Positions 7,001-15,671 of a stretch of 15,690 bases of DNA are shown here, piece after piece. Both the position numbers and the translations under genes were made by a program. Every line of letters begins with the position of its first letter. The stretch's first letter is position 1. Location: NCBI GenBank assembly GCA_031284085.1, contig JAITAM010000159.1, forward strand, positions 1-15,690. Direction: 5' to 3'. A model generated the notes under the pieces. The model saw only the letters and a list, made by a program, of their open reading frames with translations, did no database searches and was not told the DNA's origin. The DNA is from Spirochaetaceae bacterium (GTDB lineage: Bacteria > Spirochaetota > Spirochaetia > Treponematales > Breznakiellaceae).

Positions 7001-8364
7001 ATTTGATCTCCGTCAAAGTCAGCATTAAAAGCGTGGCAGACCAAAGGATTAAGGCGGATAGCCTTACCCTCAACAAGCACCGGCTCAAAAGCCTGAATAC
7101 CAAGACGGTGGAGAGTAGGCGCACGATTAAGCAACACCGGATGCTCTTTTACAACCTCATCAAGAATGGCGAATACTTCCGGTGTCTCCTGCTCCACGAG
7201 TAACTTTGCTCGCTTGATATTGTACACCACATCTTTTTCCACCAGTTTTTTCATAATGAAAGGTTTGAATAATTCAAGCGCCATCTTAGTAGGGAGGCCG
7301 CACTGCCACATTTTTAGATCCGGCCCTACGGTAATGACAGAACGTCCAGAATAATCGACACGCTTGCCCAATAGATTTTGCCGAAACCGTCCCTGCTTGC
7401 CTTTGAGCATATCGGAAATGGATTTAAGAGGACGGTTAGAGGCGCCTTTTACGACTCGTTTCTTTTTAGAATTGTCAAAGAGTGCATCTACCGCTTCTTG
7501 AAGCATACGCTTTTCATTACGGATGATAATATCCGGAGCGTTCAGAACTTGTAAACGTTTAAGCCGATTATTACGGTTGATCACCCGCCGGTAGAGATCG
7601 TTAAGATCACTTGTTGCAAACCGTCCGCCATCAAGCTGCACCATAGGGCGCAGATCCGGCGGAATTACCGGGATAACATTCATAATCATCCACTCCGGCT
7701 TATTACCTGATGCACGGAAATCTTCCACAATTTGAATACGTTTGAGGAGTCGTTTATCGCTTTTCGGCCCCTTTTCGATCATTCTTGCTCGTAATTCTGC
7801 TGCGATAACATCGAGATTGAGATTTTCAAGCAAGGTTTGCACAGCCTCTGCACCCATACCGGCTGTAAAACCACCGCCGAACTGCTCCTGTGCTTCATAA
7901 TACTCATCTTCTGTTAAGAGCTGCATTTTTTTTAATTCGGTATCACCTGAGTCAATGACTACGTACTTTTCAAAGTATAGAATAGAACGCAGATCCTTCA
8001 TCGGCAAGTCTAAAAGCAAGCCCATCCGGCTGGGTACCGACCGGTAATACCATATATGCGATACCGGTGCGGCAAGCTCTATATGCCCCATTCGTTCCCG
8101 GCGCACCTTAAAATGCGTTACTTCAACGCCACATCGGTCACAAATTACACCTTTATACCGGATAGACTTAAATTTACCACAGTAACATTCCCATTCTTTA
8201 GTCGTACCGAAGATTCGTTCACAAAACAAGCCGTCTTTTTCCGGCCTTAATGTTCTATAGTTTATAGTCTCCGGCTTTTTTACTTCTCCATACGACCATG
8301 CCCGGATCATATCCGGAGAAGCCAACTTAATCATTATTGAATCAAAATCTTGTATATCACGCAT
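4081..8364 (-). CDS. rpoC: DNA-directed RNA polymerase subunit beta'
   Basis: This 1427-residue chain is the beta' subunit, which with beta forms the catalytic core of RNA polymerase. The zinc-binding domain has Cys60, Cys62, Cys75 and Cys78 (ECYCGK and CDRC). The active-site loop NADFDGDQ has Asp449, Asp451 and Asp453 for magnesium. The second zinc site uses Cys794, Cys868, Cys875 and Cys878. The bridge helix lies around 704-735 ([21 protein letters not shown]) and the trigger loop region follows at about 748-790. The C terminus ends in an acidic tail ([11 protein letters not shown]). The start at 8364 is preceded by a GGGGG ribosome binding site and gives the [18 protein letters not shown] terminus expected for spirochetes. 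It follows rpoB after 93 bases as the last gene of the operon and runs head-on toward the aminotransferase gene. Confidence 0.98.
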   Translation of the reverse strand: MRDIQDFDSIMIKLASPDMIRAWSYGEVKKPETINYRTLRPEKDGLFCERIFGTTKEWECYCGKFKSIRYKGVICDRCGVEVTHFKVRRERMGHIELAAPVSHIWYYRSVPSRMGLLLDLPMKDLRSILYFEKYVVIDSGDTELKKMQLLTEDEYYEAQEQFGGGFTAGMGAEAVQTLLENLNLDVIAAELRARMIEKGPKSDKRLLKRIQIVEDFRASGNKPEWMIMNVIPVIPPDLRPMVQLDGGRFATSDLNDLYRRVINRNNRLKRLQVLNAPDIIIRNEKRMLQEAVDALFDNSKKKRVVKGASNRPLKSISDMLKGKQGRFRQNLLGKRVDYSGRSVITVGPDLKMWQCGLPTKMALELFKPFIMKKLVEKDVVYNIKRAKLLVEQETPEVFAILDEVVKEHPVLLNRAPTLHRLGIQAFEPVLVEGKAIRLNPLVCHAFNADFDGDQMAVHVPLTQAAQMECWTLMLSARNLLNPANGKTVVFPSQDMVLGINFLTRIKPETKGEGHRYSCIEEVMMAVEAQFLNWEACIMVKPNKSPVWDKTGHIFNTTDTGGLIKTTAGRLAFNEELPPEIPFINYELKDKELRALIEYIFSEKGPWITVKMLDAIKATGYKYATVFGATIGIDDIVIPKEKSEMIEKASREVEAIQKQQRAGHITAEERYNRVTEVWAKTNDALTDILMKTLEADRNGFNSVYMMANSGARGSKTQIRQLAGMRGLMAKPSGDIIELPIRSNFKEGLSVIEFFISTNGARKGLTDTALKTSEAGYLTRRLVDIAQDVVVNVDDCGTINGISYTALKDGEDIVESLSDRIVGRYTLERVKHPITSELIIDVNEEITEDIAAEIENAGIESVRIRTVLTCEAQHGVCRKCYGRNLASNRTVDIGEAVGTIAAQSIGQPGTQLTMRTFHIGGAATKVSEENRIFFKYPVYIRDIAGSHVILDNGHRLFTRKGFFVVNKIMKELHIKADDTLLVENNRRVFKNEVILRREGEDILSSENAFIMLRDNVVYLIGPDQKIEIRNGSEFLADIGDVVAAEKTITTFDPFSDPIIAETSGIIKYEDIIPGTTINEEVDEETGNTEKQIIEFQLENKQPRIFITDEAGSELASYFLPGGAYIQVDEGEQVQAGRVIAKILKESAKAMDITSGLPRVSELFEARKPKSPAVLAQISGTVYFRGIIKGKRIGIVKDAFGKEYKHLIPMTKRLLVRDGDTVEAGEALCMGAMNPHDVLHIMGEDHLQRYLMDGIQHVYRLQGVSINDKHIGVIIRQMMRKVEVVAVGDTKFIYGQMVDKYQFHEENDRVITEGGQPAVARPLFQGITKASLNIDSFLSAASFQETTRVLTNAAIANSVDYLRGLKENIIIGHPIPAGTGMKRYRSVKLFDENRNDLDLQMQAILEQQRAKEVVTTTIPEEEPSLEETEE

Positions 8365-8376
8365 ACTTACCCCCTG

Positions 8377-8398
8377 TTTTGCTATTCATAAAGCAAAA
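8377..8398 (-). other. Small hairpin in the rpoB-rpoC spacer
   Basis: TTTTGCT (8377-8383) and AGCAAAA (8392-8398) form a perfect 7-bp, AT-rich inverted repeat with an 8-base loop, 12 bases upstream of the rpoC start. CAAGACATA also occurs twice in the same 93-base spacer on the coding strand. The stem is weak; it might affect rpoC translation or mark a processing site, but nothing in the sequence proves a role. Confidence 0.3.
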
Positions 8399-8457
8399 AT
8401 ATATGTCTTGATTCTTGACACAGTTTATGTCTTGAGTAAAAGTTTTATTCTTGTTAA

Positions 8458-11400
8458 TTAAAAATTAGATCCTGCTTTACTAATAAGTTCGTCATCACGC
8501 TCTGTAAGAGGAATTTGTTTGCCTTTGGCATCATAGATGGTCAAGTCTAAAGCAAGTCCACGGAGTTCCTGTACTAAGACGTTAAATGATTCAGGAACAC
8601 CGGCAGTCGTTGATGCTTCACCTTTAACAATAGCTTCATAGACTTTGGAACGGCCGGTCATATCATCTGATTTTATCGTCAGTAGCTCTTGAAGGGTATT
8701 GGCAGCCCCGTAGGCTTCCAAAGCCCATACCTCCATTTCACCAAGACGTTGGCCACCGAACTGGGCTTTCCCACCAAGAGGCTGCTGAGTAACTAATGAA
8801 TATGGACCGGTTGACCGTGCGTGCATTTTATCATCAACAAGATGGTGAAGCTTGAGGAAGTAAATAACCCCACAAAAAACTGGATTCACGAAACGCTCAC
8901 CTGTTCGACCATCATACAAGTACGTTTTTGTGCGGAAAGTGGGATTTTCTTTGTTCAAAAGACCTGCCTTAGCAAGTTTTTCAGCGATCTGTTCGTCAGA
9001 AGGACTTTGAAATACCGGAGCGGAATACCATTCATTAAGCGCAAGTCCAGCCCAGCCCAGTTCGGTTTCCAATAGCTGTCCAATATTCATTCGTGAAGGC
9101 ACACCAAGCGGAGTAAGACAGAGGTCAAGCGGTGTACCATCGTCCATATAAGGCATATCCTCTACCGGTAATATCCGAGCAACAACACCCTTATTACCAT
9201 GCCGGCCAGCCATTTTATCACCTTCACGCAATTTACGTTTAGTAGCGATTAGTACTTTGACCACTTCATTGACACCCGGGTTAAGATCATCTCCTTCGGT
9301 CCGAGTAAGCCTTTGTATATCAATAATGGTACCTTCGACTCCATGCGGTACCCGTAGAGAAGAATCGCGTACCTCTTTTGCTTTTTCACCGAAGATAGAA
9401 TTGAGCAATTTGAATTCCGGTGTAGTCTCACTCTCACTTTTTGGTGTGACTTTGCCTATCAAAATATCACCGGCACTTACTTTAGCCCCAATTCGGATGA
9501 TGCCATCACTATCAAGGTTATCAAGGCTTTTTTCAGAGGTATTAGGAATATCTCTAGTAATTTTCTCCGGCCCCAGCTTTGTTTCACGGACTTCAGTTGA
9601 AAATTCTTTTATATGAATAGAGGTAAACATATCTTCCTTTACAACTCGCTGAGAAATGAGAATAGAATCCTCATAATTATACCCATTCCATGGCATAAAA
9701 CCGACCAGAATGTTCCTGCCTAAAGCAAGCTCGCCTTTATCTGTTGCTGGCCCATCGGCAATTACTTGGCCGGCGCTGACAGAATCTCCTACTTTGACAA
9801 TAGGTCTTTGATTACAGCAAGTATCCTGATTTGTTCTTTGATATTTGATAAGTTGGTATACATCAAGCCCTTCAGAGTTAGTCTCCGGAATAGACTTTGC
9901 ATCCGGCCCATCGTCATTTTGAATAGCAATAGCCTCAGCTGTAACTCGTGTTACGGTACCATTCCGGCGAGCTTTAACTAATACACCGGAATCGTAAGCA
10001 CACTTCTCTTCCATACCGGTACCAACACGCGGTGCTTCAGGAAATAAAAGCGGTACAGCCTGCCTTTGCATGTTGGAACCCATAAGCGCACGGTTAGCAT
10101 CATCATGTTCCAAGAATGGAATCAACGATGCAGACACTGAAATGATTTGTTTAGGAGACACATCCATATATTGGATTTCCGCCGGGGTCCGAGTAGTATA
10201 ATCACCCTGTCGGCGACATGAAACTTGTTCATCAACAAAAGAGCCATCCGTCATCAGTTTTGCCGAAGCTTGCGCTATATAGTAGCGATCTTCGTCCATA
10301 GCTGAAAGATATTCAATATCTTTTGTTGCTACCCCATCAATTACCTTCCGGTATGGTGTTTCCAAAAAACCGTATTCATTAACCCGCGTATAATTAGCAA
10401 GTGATACAATCAGCCCAATATTGGGTCCTTCAGGCGTTTCTATGGGACACATACGTCCATAGTGGGTATAGTGAACATCGCGCACTTCAAAGCCGGCACG
10501 ATCACGCGACAGGCCCCCAGGTCCCAGTGCGTTAAGACGGCGTTTATGAGTCAGCTCAGCTAATGGGTTTACCTGATCCATAAATTGCGAAAGCTGGCTT
10601 GAACCGAAGAATTCTTTAATGGCAGCAACAATAGGTTTTATTGAAATAAGATCTTGAGGTTTTATCGTATCGGTTTCTTTTAAAGACATTCTTTCTTTGG
10701 CAACTCGTTCCATCCGACTAAAGGCTGTTTTCATTGTATTAGACATAAGCTCACCTACAGAGCGTATTCGCCGGTTACCTAAGTGGTCAATGTCATCAAT
10801 ATTTTCATCACCTATATATACTTTGATAAGAAATTTCATAGTCGCGATGATATCTTGCTTACTTAATACTAATTCATCAGTTGGCTGTTGATAATTGAAT
10901 TTTTTATTCAATTTATATCTGCCTACTTTTCCCAAATCATACCGTCGAGAATTAAAAAACATACTATTTAGGTCTTTTTCAGCTGCATCAATTGTGATTG
11001 ATTCTCCTGGCATGAGAACCGTGTATACCGCTGACAGAGCATCTTCCTGAGAAGGTTCATCTTGTCCTTCTTGAACAAATTTTATTTCTTCTCGTTCAAA
11101 ACAGTTAAGAAGCATAACCGAATTTAATGAATCCGTATCTTCAAAATCGATAATATCAACCGACTGTACTCCACAGCTCAATAGCTCATCAATATTGTGG
11201 ATATGTAATTTTTCACCCGCACGAAAAAGCTTCTTCTGCCCTTCTAATTGTGTCCATACAGCTTTTGCAAGAACTTGCTCAGCGATCTTCTCTCGTGTTA
11301 CCTGATCATTATATATTTTTATAGTCTTTTTTGTATAAAAAGCACCAATAATCTCTTCTCGATCTCTAAATCCAAGGGCTCGGAGAAAAATCGTTCCTAA

Positions 11401-11994
11401 TATACGCTTTTTCCGATCAACTTTAGCGTAGATCAATTCTTTTTTCTGATCAATTTCAAATTCAAGCCAAGATCCTCGATACGGAATGATTCGAGACGAA
11501 AATACCCCTTTTTCATGGCTGAAAATAACACCTGGCGACCGGTGAATCTGAGACACAACAACTCGTTCCGCACCATTTATAATAAATGTCCCACGCTCTG
11601 TCATAATAGGAATATCGCCTAAATAAATATTTTTTTGACGAATTTCCCCGGTTTGTTGAAAAATAAGATTTATCCGCGCTTTAAGTGCCATGGAATATGT
11701 GATACCTTTTTGTTTACACTCTTGCTCAGAAAATTTAGTGTTTTCCTCATCAAGAGTGTAATATTCATATTCAAGAACCATATCTCCATTAGGACTTTCA
11801 ATCGGAAAAGTTGAACTAAAAACCTCTTCTAGCCCCTGTATGTCTAAGGGCATTTGCTTACGTAAACGTTCTCGTTGTAAAAATCGTTCATAAGACCGTA
11901 ATTGAATATCAATAAGATCCGGCAAATCCATCACATTCTGGATATCTTTTCCGATATATGTTCGCTTAACGATTGATTCTTTTTGCTGTACCAT
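8458..11994 (-). CDS. rpoB: DNA-directed RNA polymerase subunit beta
   Basis: This 1178-residue beta subunit has the length I recall for the Treponema pallidum protein. The rifampicin pocket runs from about 463 to 500 ([31 protein letters not shown]). Residue Asn488 (codon AAC at 10533-10531) corresponds to E. coli Ser531, the substitution linked to natural rifampicin resistance in spirochetes. Asp473 and His483 match E. coli Asp516 and His526, and Val475 stands where E. coli has Asn518. Other conserved blocks are [11 protein letters not shown] (771-781), the catalytic-region [12 protein letters not shown] (926-937) and [24 protein letters not shown] (1074-1097). ATG 11994 is preceded by AGGGG. 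It follows rplL across a 145-base spacer that holds a strong hairpin and a possible promoter. Confidence 0.98.
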   Translation of the reverse strand: MVQQKESIVKRTYIGKDIQNVMDLPDLIDIQLRSYERFLQRERLRKQMPLDIQGLEEVFSSTFPIESPNGDMVLEYEYYTLDEENTKFSEQECKQKGITYSMALKARINLIFQQTGEIRQKNIYLGDIPIMTERGTFIINGAERVVVSQIHRSPGVIFSHEKGVFSSRIIPYRGSWLEFEIDQKKELIYAKVDRKKRILGTIFLRALGFRDREEIIGAFYTKKTIKIYNDQVTREKIAEQVLAKAVWTQLEGQKKLFRAGEKLHIHNIDELLSCGVQSVDIIDFEDTDSLNSVMLLNCFEREEIKFVQEGQDEPSQEDALSAVYTVLMPGESITIDAAEKDLNSMFFNSRRYDLGKVGRYKLNKKFNYQQPTDELVLSKQDIIATMKFLIKVYIGDENIDDIDHLGNRRIRSVGELMSNTMKTAFSRMERVAKERMSLKETDTIKPQDLISIKPIVAAIKEFFGSSQLSQFMDQVNPLAELTHKRRLNALGPGGLSRDRAGFEVRDVHYTHYGRMCPIETPEGPNIGLIVSLANYTRVNEYGFLETPYRKVIDGVATKDIEYLSAMDEDRYYIAQASAKLMTDGSFVDEQVSCRRQGDYTTRTPAEIQYMDVSPKQIISVSASLIPFLEHDDANRALMGSNMQRQAVPLLFPEAPRVGTGMEEKCAYDSGVLVKARRNGTVTRVTAEAIAIQNDDGPDAKSIPETNSEGLDVYQLIKYQRTNQDTCCNQRPIVKVGDSVSAGQVIADGPATDKGELALGRNILVGFMPWNGYNYEDSILISQRVVKEDMFTSIHIKEFSTEVRETKLGPEKITRDIPNTSEKSLDNLDSDGIIRIGAKVSAGDILIGKVTPKSESETTPEFKLLNSIFGEKAKEVRDSSLRVPHGVEGTIIDIQRLTRTEGDDLNPGVNEVVKVLIATKRKLREGDKMAGRHGNKGVVARILPVEDMPYMDDGTPLDLCLTPLGVPSRMNIGQLLETELGWAGLALNEWYSAPVFQSPSDEQIAEKLAKAGLLNKENPTFRTKTYLYDGRTGERFVNPVFCGVIYFLKLHHLVDDKMHARSTGPYSLVTQQPLGGKAQFGGQRLGEMEVWALEAYGAANTLQELLTIKSDDMTGRSKVYEAIVKGEASTTAGVPESFNVLVQELRGLALDLTIYDAKGKQIPLTERDDELISKAGSNF

Positions 11995-12015
11995 TTATAC
12001 CCCTTAATATAAACA

Positions 12016-12045
12016 AGGAGTTAGGATCCGTCTCTCCTAACTCCT
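12016..12045 (-). terminator. Hairpin between rplL and rpoB, probable attenuator
   Basis: AGGAGTTAGGA (12016-12026) and TCCTAACTCCT (12035-12045) form a perfect 11-bp stem with an 8-base loop. On the transcribed strand it is followed by TGTTTATATT, which is moderately T-rich. It sits 21 bases upstream of the rpoB start, just before its ribosome binding site. In E. coli a partial terminator and an RNase III site lie between rplL and rpoB and lower polymerase synthesis relative to ribosomal proteins. By analogy this hairpin may do the same. Only the structure is seen; the role is inferred. Confidence 0.6.
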
Positions 12046-12100
12046 CAAAATTAACGATCTTTGTGTGCGTTACCTTGATTGTAGTGGAGATAAGTACCTG

Positions 12101-12128
12101 ATGATAGGTAATGTAACCCCTATTCCAA
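12101..12128 (-). promoter_or_regulatory. Possible internal promoter upstream of rpoB
   Basis: Read on the minus strand, TTGGAA (12128-12123) and TATCAT (12106-12101, 5 of 6 bases of a consensus -10) are 16 bases apart. The site lies just after rplL and would start a transcript about 100 bases before rpoB, upstream of the attenuator-like hairpin. The -35 is only 4 of 6 and AT-rich spacers yield such matches by chance, so this is tentative. Confidence 0.3.
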
Positions 12129-12139
12129 CAAACAATCGA

Positions 12140-12532
12140 CTATTGAATGTCAATAACGCCACCGACAGCAGTGATTTGCTCTTTGATCTTCGCAGCATCT
12201 TCTTTTGAGACATTTTCTTTAAGAGTTTTAGGCGCACTTTCAACCAGCTCTTTGGCTTCTTTAAGCCCTAAACCAGTAATAGCGCGGACTTCCTTAATAA
12301 CCTTAACTTTTTCTGCCCCTTCATTCAAAGCTTTGAGGATAACATTGAACTCGGTCTTTTCTTCCACTGGTTCTACCGATGCTGTAGCAGCAGAACCACC
12401 AACCGTTGCCGCTACTGGTGCAGCGGCCGACACTCCGAATTTTTCCTCCATTGCTTTAACCAATTCTGATACTTCTAGAACGGTCATGGAGCTAATCGCA
12501 TCTAAAATTTGTTCTGTACTAAGAGCTGCCAT
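12140..12532 (-). CDS. rplL: 50S ribosomal protein L7/L12
   Basis: This acidic 130-residue protein forms the dimers of the ribosomal stalk, which bind L10 and recruit translation factors. The N-terminal dimerisation part (1-33, [32 protein letters not shown]) is followed by an Ala/Val/Gly-rich hinge at about 36-60. The C-terminal domain ([12 protein letters not shown] to the end) contains the factor-binding helix [15 protein letters not shown] 12532 has AAGGAGAAGG upstream; the longer frame that begins at 12652 lacks such a site and adds a sequence foreign to the family. It lies between two unusually long spacers (157 bases from rplJ, 145 bases to rpoB), both with hairpins, fitting its need for several copies per ribosome. 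Confidence 0.97.
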   Translation of the reverse strand: MAALSTEQILDAISSMTVLEVSELVKAMEEKFGVSAAAPVAATVGGSAATASVEPVEEKTEFNVILKALNEGAEKVKVIKEVRAITGLGLKEAKELVESAPKTLKENVSKEDAAKIKEQITAVGGVIDIQ

Positions 12533-12634
12533 ATTACCTTCTCCTTTACCATAATGTGTGGTACACCTATACAAGTGTATATAAACAATCAACAGGAACG
12601 ACAGCATATGTGAAGCCTGAAGATTTTTTACGCT

Positions 12635-12682
12635 AATAAAACAAACAATCAAGACAAGACCATAGCATATCGCGTCCTTGTC
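12635..12682 (-). terminator. Hairpin plus U-rich tract after rplJ, possible attenuator before rplL
   Basis: On the transcribed strand GACAAGGAC (12682-12674) pairs with GTCTTGTC (12660-12653), with one bulged G and a 13-base loop. It is followed by a T-rich run TTGATTGTTTGTTTTATT (12652-12635). It begins 7 bases after the rplJ stop. This could be a leaky terminator or an RNA-processing site that separates rplJ from rplL expression. A third weak stem (ACACTT with AGGTGT on the transcribed strand, near 12560) lies closer to rplL. Confidence 0.4.
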
Positions 12683-12689
12683 ATTACAA

Positions 12690-13235
12690 TCAGCCTTCTA
12701 TAGTAACTTTTTTATCTGCAATGGCTTTTACAGTACGTACTAGGCGGGCATTAACATCGTTGAGAGCTACAGTAAAGTTTCGTACTGGTCCATTCATAAC
12801 TGACATAAGCATAGCAATAAGTACCGGACGTCCGGGTAATTTAGAAAATATCTCAACATGAGCAGCAGTATAAACCGTCTGACCTATGAGTCCACCTTTA
12901 ACTTTTAAAGCCGGAACATCTTTAGCAAAATCCAAAAGCACCTTCGCTACTTCATTGAAATCTTGTGGAATGATAGTAATTGCAGTCGGCTGAGTCAGAT
13001 AGTGCGACACATCTGGTACTAATAATTGCTCAAAGGCAATACGAGCAAAATTGTTTTTAACAACTTTGAAGGTCGCTCCCTTTGTTCGCAGTTGCCGTCG
13101 CAGCTCGCTTATTTTTCCAACACTAAGCCCTCGGTAATCAGTAAAAATAAAATTCGGCGCTGTACTAAATAGATCTTTCAGCTCACCAATGCTTTTAACC
13201 TTTGCATCTTGTATTTTGTGTGCAACAATAGCCAT
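12690..13235 (-). CDS. rplJ: 50S ribosomal protein L10
   Basis: This 181-residue protein is the base of the ribosomal stalk. Its N-terminal domain binds 23S rRNA with L11, and its C-terminal helix carries the L7/L12 dimers. Family features include [22 protein letters not shown] (about 29-50), then [13 protein letters not shown], and [25 protein letters not shown] near the end. ATG 13235 has AGGAG (13248-13244) eight bases upstream, lying inside the last codons of rplA. The ATG at 13268 overlaps rplA and has no such site. Only 5 bases separate it from rplA, so no L10-type leader RNA can precede it in a spacer. L10 synthesis is probably coupled to rplA translation. Confidence 0.97.
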   Translation of the reverse strand: MAIVAHKIQDAKVKSIGELKDLFSTAPNFIFTDYRGLSVGKISELRRQLRTKGATFKVVKNNFARIAFEQLLVPDVSHYLTQPTAITIIPQDFNEVAKVLLDFAKDVPALKVKGGLIGQTVYTAAHVEIFSKLPGRPVLIAMLMSVMNGPVRNFTVALNDVNARLVRTVKAIADKKVTIEG

Positions 13236-13240
13236 ATAAT

Positions 13241-13921
13241 TTACTCCTGATCTTTTAGTACAACCCATATACCGGGTCCCATAGTCGATGCCACTGATAT
13301 TGTTTTAATAAAATCACCTTTTGCATCAGATGGCCTTTTTCGCTTTATCTCGGTAACAATTGCCTGTACATTTTCAACAATCTTTTCACTGAGCATGGAA
13401 ACCTTACCAACCGCAAGGTGAACTACACCGGTTTTATCAGCCCGAAATTCGATTCGCCCTTTTCGTAATTCAAAAAGAGCGCTTTTCAGATCAAAGGTAA
13501 CAGTACCGGTTTTAGGGTTAGGCATGAGCCCTCTACGACCAAGAATCATACCAAGTTTACCAACATCTTTCATCATATCCGGCGTAGCTACTGCAACATC
13601 AAAATCAAGCCAACCACCTTTGATCTTTTCGATCAAATCACTCGCGCCAACAAACGTTGCTCCCGATTCTTGAGCTTCTTTTTCTTTTTCTGGTTTACAA
13701 AACACTAATATTCGCTTTTCTGCTTTGAACTGGTTAGGGAGTACTACAGTATCACGGACAGTTTGACTCTTTTTAAGATTTAATTTAACCGAAAGTTCTA
13801 CCGTCTCATCAAATCGAGCAAAAGCAAGAGACTTTAACATATCAACCGCTGGCTTTAATTCATACGTGGCTGTACCATCATATTTTTTTATTGCCGCGCT
13901 ATATTTTTTCCCTCGTTTCAT
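13241..13921 (-). CDS. rplA: 50S ribosomal protein L1
   Basis: This 226-residue protein is the mobile L1 stalk of the large subunit, which handles deacylated tRNA at the exit site. In E. coli it also represses its own rplK-rplA message. It starts [15 protein letters not shown] and has the family signature [20 protein letters not shown] (about 122-141), followed by the RNA-binding part [20 protein letters not shown]. Its ATG overlaps the rplK stop by four bases (ATGA at 13921-13918), which implies translational coupling. GAGGTGGAG serves as the ribosome binding site. Confidence 0.97.
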   Translation of the reverse strand: MKRGKKYSAAIKKYDGTATYELKPAVDMLKSLAFARFDETVELSVKLNLKKSQTVRDTVVLPNQFKAEKRILVFCKPEKEKEAQESGATFVGASDLIEKIKGGWLDFDVAVATPDMMKDVGKLGMILGRRGLMPNPKTGTVTFDLKSALFELRKGRIEFRADKTGVVHLAVGKVSMLSEKIVENVQAIVTEIKRKRPSDAKGDFIKTISVASTMGPGIWVVLKDQE

Positions 13922-14349
13922 TTCTCCACCTCGACACCCATGGATCTAGCAGTTCCAGCTATAATTTTCATAGCACCATTAAGATCATTAGCCGAAAGAT
14001 CTGGCATCTTGAGCTTGGCAATTTCTTGCAGTTTTGCCTTTGGCAACTTACCAATTTTATTCTTATGCGGTTCACTAGAACCTTTGTCAAGCCCAATAGC
14101 TTTCTTTATCAAAATCGCAGCCGGTGGCGTATGAAGAATAAAAGTAAAAGATTTATCAGTGTACACACTGATAACTACTGGGATAATCAACCCCAGCTCC
14201 ATATTTTTAGTACGATCGTTGAACTGCTTAACAAATTCCGGTGCACTTACTCCATGCGGACCAAGTGCCGGACCAACAGGCGGTGCCGGCGTTGCTTTAC
14301 CGGCAGGGCATTGTAATTTAATTATTGTGGCAAGCTTCTTTTTTGCCAT
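13918..14349 (-). CDS. rplK: 50S ribosomal protein L11
   Basis: This 143-residue protein forms the GTPase-associated centre with L10 and 23S rRNA and is needed for RelA-type sensing of uncharged tRNA. The N-terminal domain shows [20 protein letters not shown], whose prolines contact the antibiotic thiostrepton. The C-terminal RNA-binding domain ends with [29 protein letters not shown] 14349 is preceded by GGAGGAG; the longer frame from 14394 has an unrelated 15-residue extension. It is first in the rplK-rplA pair and follows nusG after 80 bases. Confidence 0.97.
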   Translation of the reverse strand: MAKKKLATIIKLQCPAGKATPAPPVGPALGPHGVSAPEFVKQFNDRTKNMELGLIIPVVISVYTDKSFTFILHTPPAAILIKKAIGLDKGSSEPHKNKIGKLPKAKLQEIAKLKMPDLSANDLNGAMKIIAGTARSMGVEVEK

Positions 14350-14361
14350 AAACACTCCTCC

Positions 14362-14394
14362 GTGGTCATAAAGGATACACAAATATCCTGCCAC
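14362..14394 (-). promoter_or_regulatory. Hairpin next to the rplK ribosome binding site, possible L1 autoregulation leader
   Basis: On the transcribed strand GTGG (14394-14391), AGGATA (14389-14384), TATCCT (14377-14372) and CCAC (14365-14362) nest as a two-part stem with an asymmetric internal loop. It is followed directly by the GGAGGAG of rplK. Ribosomal protein L1 represses the rplK-rplA message in E. coli through a leader that imitates its rRNA site. The position fits, but I could not confirm the L1-binding bases, so the role is inferred. Confidence 0.3.
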
Positions 14395-14429
14395 TTATCG
14401 ATCATTTATCCGGATACCGACGATCAACA

Positions 14430-14990
14430 TTACAGCTTTTCAACTTGTAACAGATCAACTTCAACCGGAGTATTTCGACCAAATATACCAACCATAACCT
14501 TGAGTTTATTTTTTTCTTGATTAACTTCTTCTATTATTCCAGTAAATGTTTCAAATGGTCCGGCTATAATTTTTACTTGTTCCCCTGGTATAAAAGACTG
14601 TCGACTACGTACCGGTCTTTCTCCTTTCATTTCACCCGATTTTTGTAGAATAGCTCTGGCCTCATCTCCAGCTAAAGGTTGAGGTCTCTTATCTGCCGGC
14701 GTTCCCACAAAACCTGTAACTCCATGAATCTTCCGTATTTTTGAGCAGGTAATACGCCAAGTATTATCTACTGGAAGATCTAATTCAAGTAAAATATATC
14801 CCGCAAGAAATTTATGGGTGCGAGTGTACTTTTTACCATCTTTAACTTCTACTAGTTTTTCAGAGGGTATTTTTACATCTCGTACTATATTTCGGTCAAG
14901 ATCTCCAGAATTAACCATCATGCGTATCATCTTTTCTATTTTATTTTCGTATCCTGAATACGTGTGGAGGACATACCAATCTGTAGCCAT
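14430..14990 (-). CDS. nusG: Transcription termination/antitermination factor NusG
   Basis: This 186-residue factor binds the beta' clamp of elongating polymerase, links it to Rho or to the ribosome, and affects pausing. The NGN domain runs from WYVLHTYSGYENKIE (5-19) through KFLAGYILLEL to IHGVTGFVG (about 89-97). The C-terminal KOW domain (about 132-170) shows FIPGEQVKIIAGPFETFTGIIEEVN. Length and domain order are normal. ATG 14990 has AAAGGGGG upstream. It is 14 bases after secE and 80 bases before rplK, the usual secE-nusG-rplK order. Confidence 0.97.
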   Translation of the reverse strand: MATDWYVLHTYSGYENKIEKMIRMMVNSGDLDRNIVRDVKIPSEKLVEVKDGKKYTRTHKFLAGYILLELDLPVDNTWRITCSKIRKIHGVTGFVGTPADKRPQPLAGDEARAILQKSGEMKGERPVRSRQSFIPGEQVKIIAGPFETFTGIIEEVNQEKNKLKVMVGIFGRNTPVEVDLLQVEKL

Positions 14991-15004
14991 AAATCCCCCT
15001 TTTC

Positions 15005-15196
15005 TTAAAAAATAGCCTGTACGCCAAGCAATAATAAAACATCAACCAAACCAAGTACCGCTGCAATAATAATTGTAGAAATAATAACTACTTTTACTGA
15101 ACTTATAACATCATCACGGCTTGGCCAGATAACTTTACGAAGTTCAGCATACGATTCTTTTGTAAACTGAACTACTTTTCTCATCAATTTCTTCAT
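15005..15196 (-). CDS. secE: Preprotein translocase subunit SecE
   Basis: This 63-residue protein is the small single-span SecE form that clamps SecY in the SecYEG channel. It has the amphipathic part with the conserved ESYAELRKVIWPSRDDV (14-30), followed by one hydrophobic helix (about 36-60). GGAGG lies 12 bases before ATG 15196, slightly far, but no better start exists; ATG 15184 would be farther still. It follows tRNA-Trp by 53 bases and precedes nusG by 14. Confidence 0.95.
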   Translation of the reverse strand: MKKLMRKVVQFTKESYAELRKVIWPSRDDVISSVKVVIISTIIIAAVLGLVDVLLLLGVQAIF

Positions 15197-15249
15197 AATT
15201 TAAGAAGACCTCCACAAAACCGGGAAAAATACTTCCTGATTAAATAAAA

Positions 15250-15322
15250 CAGGCCAGGTAGGAATTGAACCCACAACATTCGGTTTTGGAGACCGATACT
15301 CTACCAATTGAGTTACTGGCCT
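15250..15322 (-). tRNA. tRNA-Trp (anticodon CCA)
   Basis: A 73-base cloverleaf can be drawn. The acceptor stem AGGCCAG/CTGGCCT is followed by a G discriminator. The D arm is ACTC/GAGT. The anticodon arm TCGGT/ACCGA has loop CTCCAAA, giving anticodon CCA, which reads UGG. The T arm GTGGG/CCTAC carries TTCAATT. The 3' CCA is not encoded. It lies 6 bases after rpmG and 53 before secE, so it must be cut out of the operon transcript. Confidence 0.97.
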
Positions 15323-15328
15323 AAAAAA

Positions 15329-15502
15329 TTATTTGATTTTTGTCTCTTTGTGCAGAGTATGTTTATGATCAAAAGGACAATATTTATTGAATTCAAGTTT
15401 TTCTTGAATGTTGCGGCGATTCTTTTTAGTAGTATAATTTTTACGTTTACATTCGCTGCATTGCAGAGCAATAAGCTCCACAGCCGTTTTTTTTGATGCC
15501 AT
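15329..15502 (-). CDS. rpmG: 50S ribosomal protein L33
   Basis: This 57-residue basic protein begins [20 protein letters not shown] and contains the L33 hallmark [10 protein letters not shown] followed by [10 protein letters not shown]. Zinc-type L33 normally has two CxxC pairs. Here the first pair is present (Cys15, Cys18), but the second reads Cys42-Pro-Phe-Asp45, so one cysteine is replaced by aspartate. Nearby His46 and His48 might compensate. AGGAGGG lies seven bases before ATG 15502. It sits between tRNA-Thr and tRNA-Trp in the same transcript, an arrangement common ahead of secE-nusG. Confidence 0.95.
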   Translation of the reverse strand: MASKKTAVELIALQCSECKRKNYTTKKNRRNIQEKLEFNKYCPFDHKHTLHKETKIK

Positions 15503-15553
15503 ATTCTATCCCTCCTAATTTTGACAGAAACATAAAACAATGCCTTCAAGAAA

Positions 15554-15626
15554 AGCCCTCGAACAGAATCGAACTGTTGACCTTATCCTTACCATGGATA
15601 TGCTCTACCGACTGAGCTACAAGGGC
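15554..15626 (-). tRNA. tRNA-Thr (anticodon GGU)
   Basis: A 73-base cloverleaf is visible. The acceptor stem GCCCTTG/CGAGGGC has one G-U pair. The D arm is GCTC/GAGC. The anticodon arm TATCC/GGATA has loop ATGGTAA, giving GGT, which reads ACC and ACU. The T arm AACAG/CTGTT carries TTCGATT. The discriminator is U and no CCA is encoded. It is the first gene after the operon promoter. Confidence 0.97.
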
Positions 15627-15627
15627 T

Positions 15628-15649
15628 TTACTATATTTAGTTATAGTAA
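15628..15649. other. Perfect 8+8 inverted repeat over the operon promoter -10 and start region
   Basis: TTACTATA (15628-15635) and TATAGTAA (15642-15649) are perfect inverted copies separated by six bases. The right arm overlaps the -10 hexamer and the left arm covers the expected transcription start, ending just before tRNA-Thr. It could be an operator or simply AT-rich symmetry. Confidence 0.4.
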
Positions 15650-15671
15650 CAAAGTCGTCAAACTATGTCAA
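15643..15671 (-). promoter_or_regulatory. Main promoter of the tRNA-Thr to rpoC operon
   Basis: On the minus strand a perfect -35 TTGACA (15671-15666) is followed by a 17-base spacer and a -10 TACTAT (15648-15643, 4 of 6). The start of transcription would fall near 15636, about ten bases ahead of tRNA-Thr. It is the strongest promoter-like site found on this strand, and no strong intrinsic terminator was seen before rplJ. It probably drives the tRNAs, rpmG, secE, nusG, the ribosomal proteins and, with attenuation, rpoBC. Confidence 0.7.

Noticed and set aside
12533..12652. 40-residue N-terminal extension of L7/L12
   Set aside because: The start at 12532 has a strong ribosome binding site and the normal MAALSTEQI beginning; the extension is translated spacer DNA.
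13236..13268. 11-residue N-terminal extension of L10 overlapping rplA
   Set aside because: ATG 13235 has AGGAG at good spacing and L10 homology begins there.
14350..14394. 15-residue N-terminal extension of L11
   Set aside because: ATG 14349 has GGAGGAG and the usual MAKKK start; the longer form has neither.
15313..15549. 78-codon minus-strand ORF over rpmG
   Set aside because: It is another frame of the rpmG region; the 57-residue frame has the L33 motifs and a good binding site.
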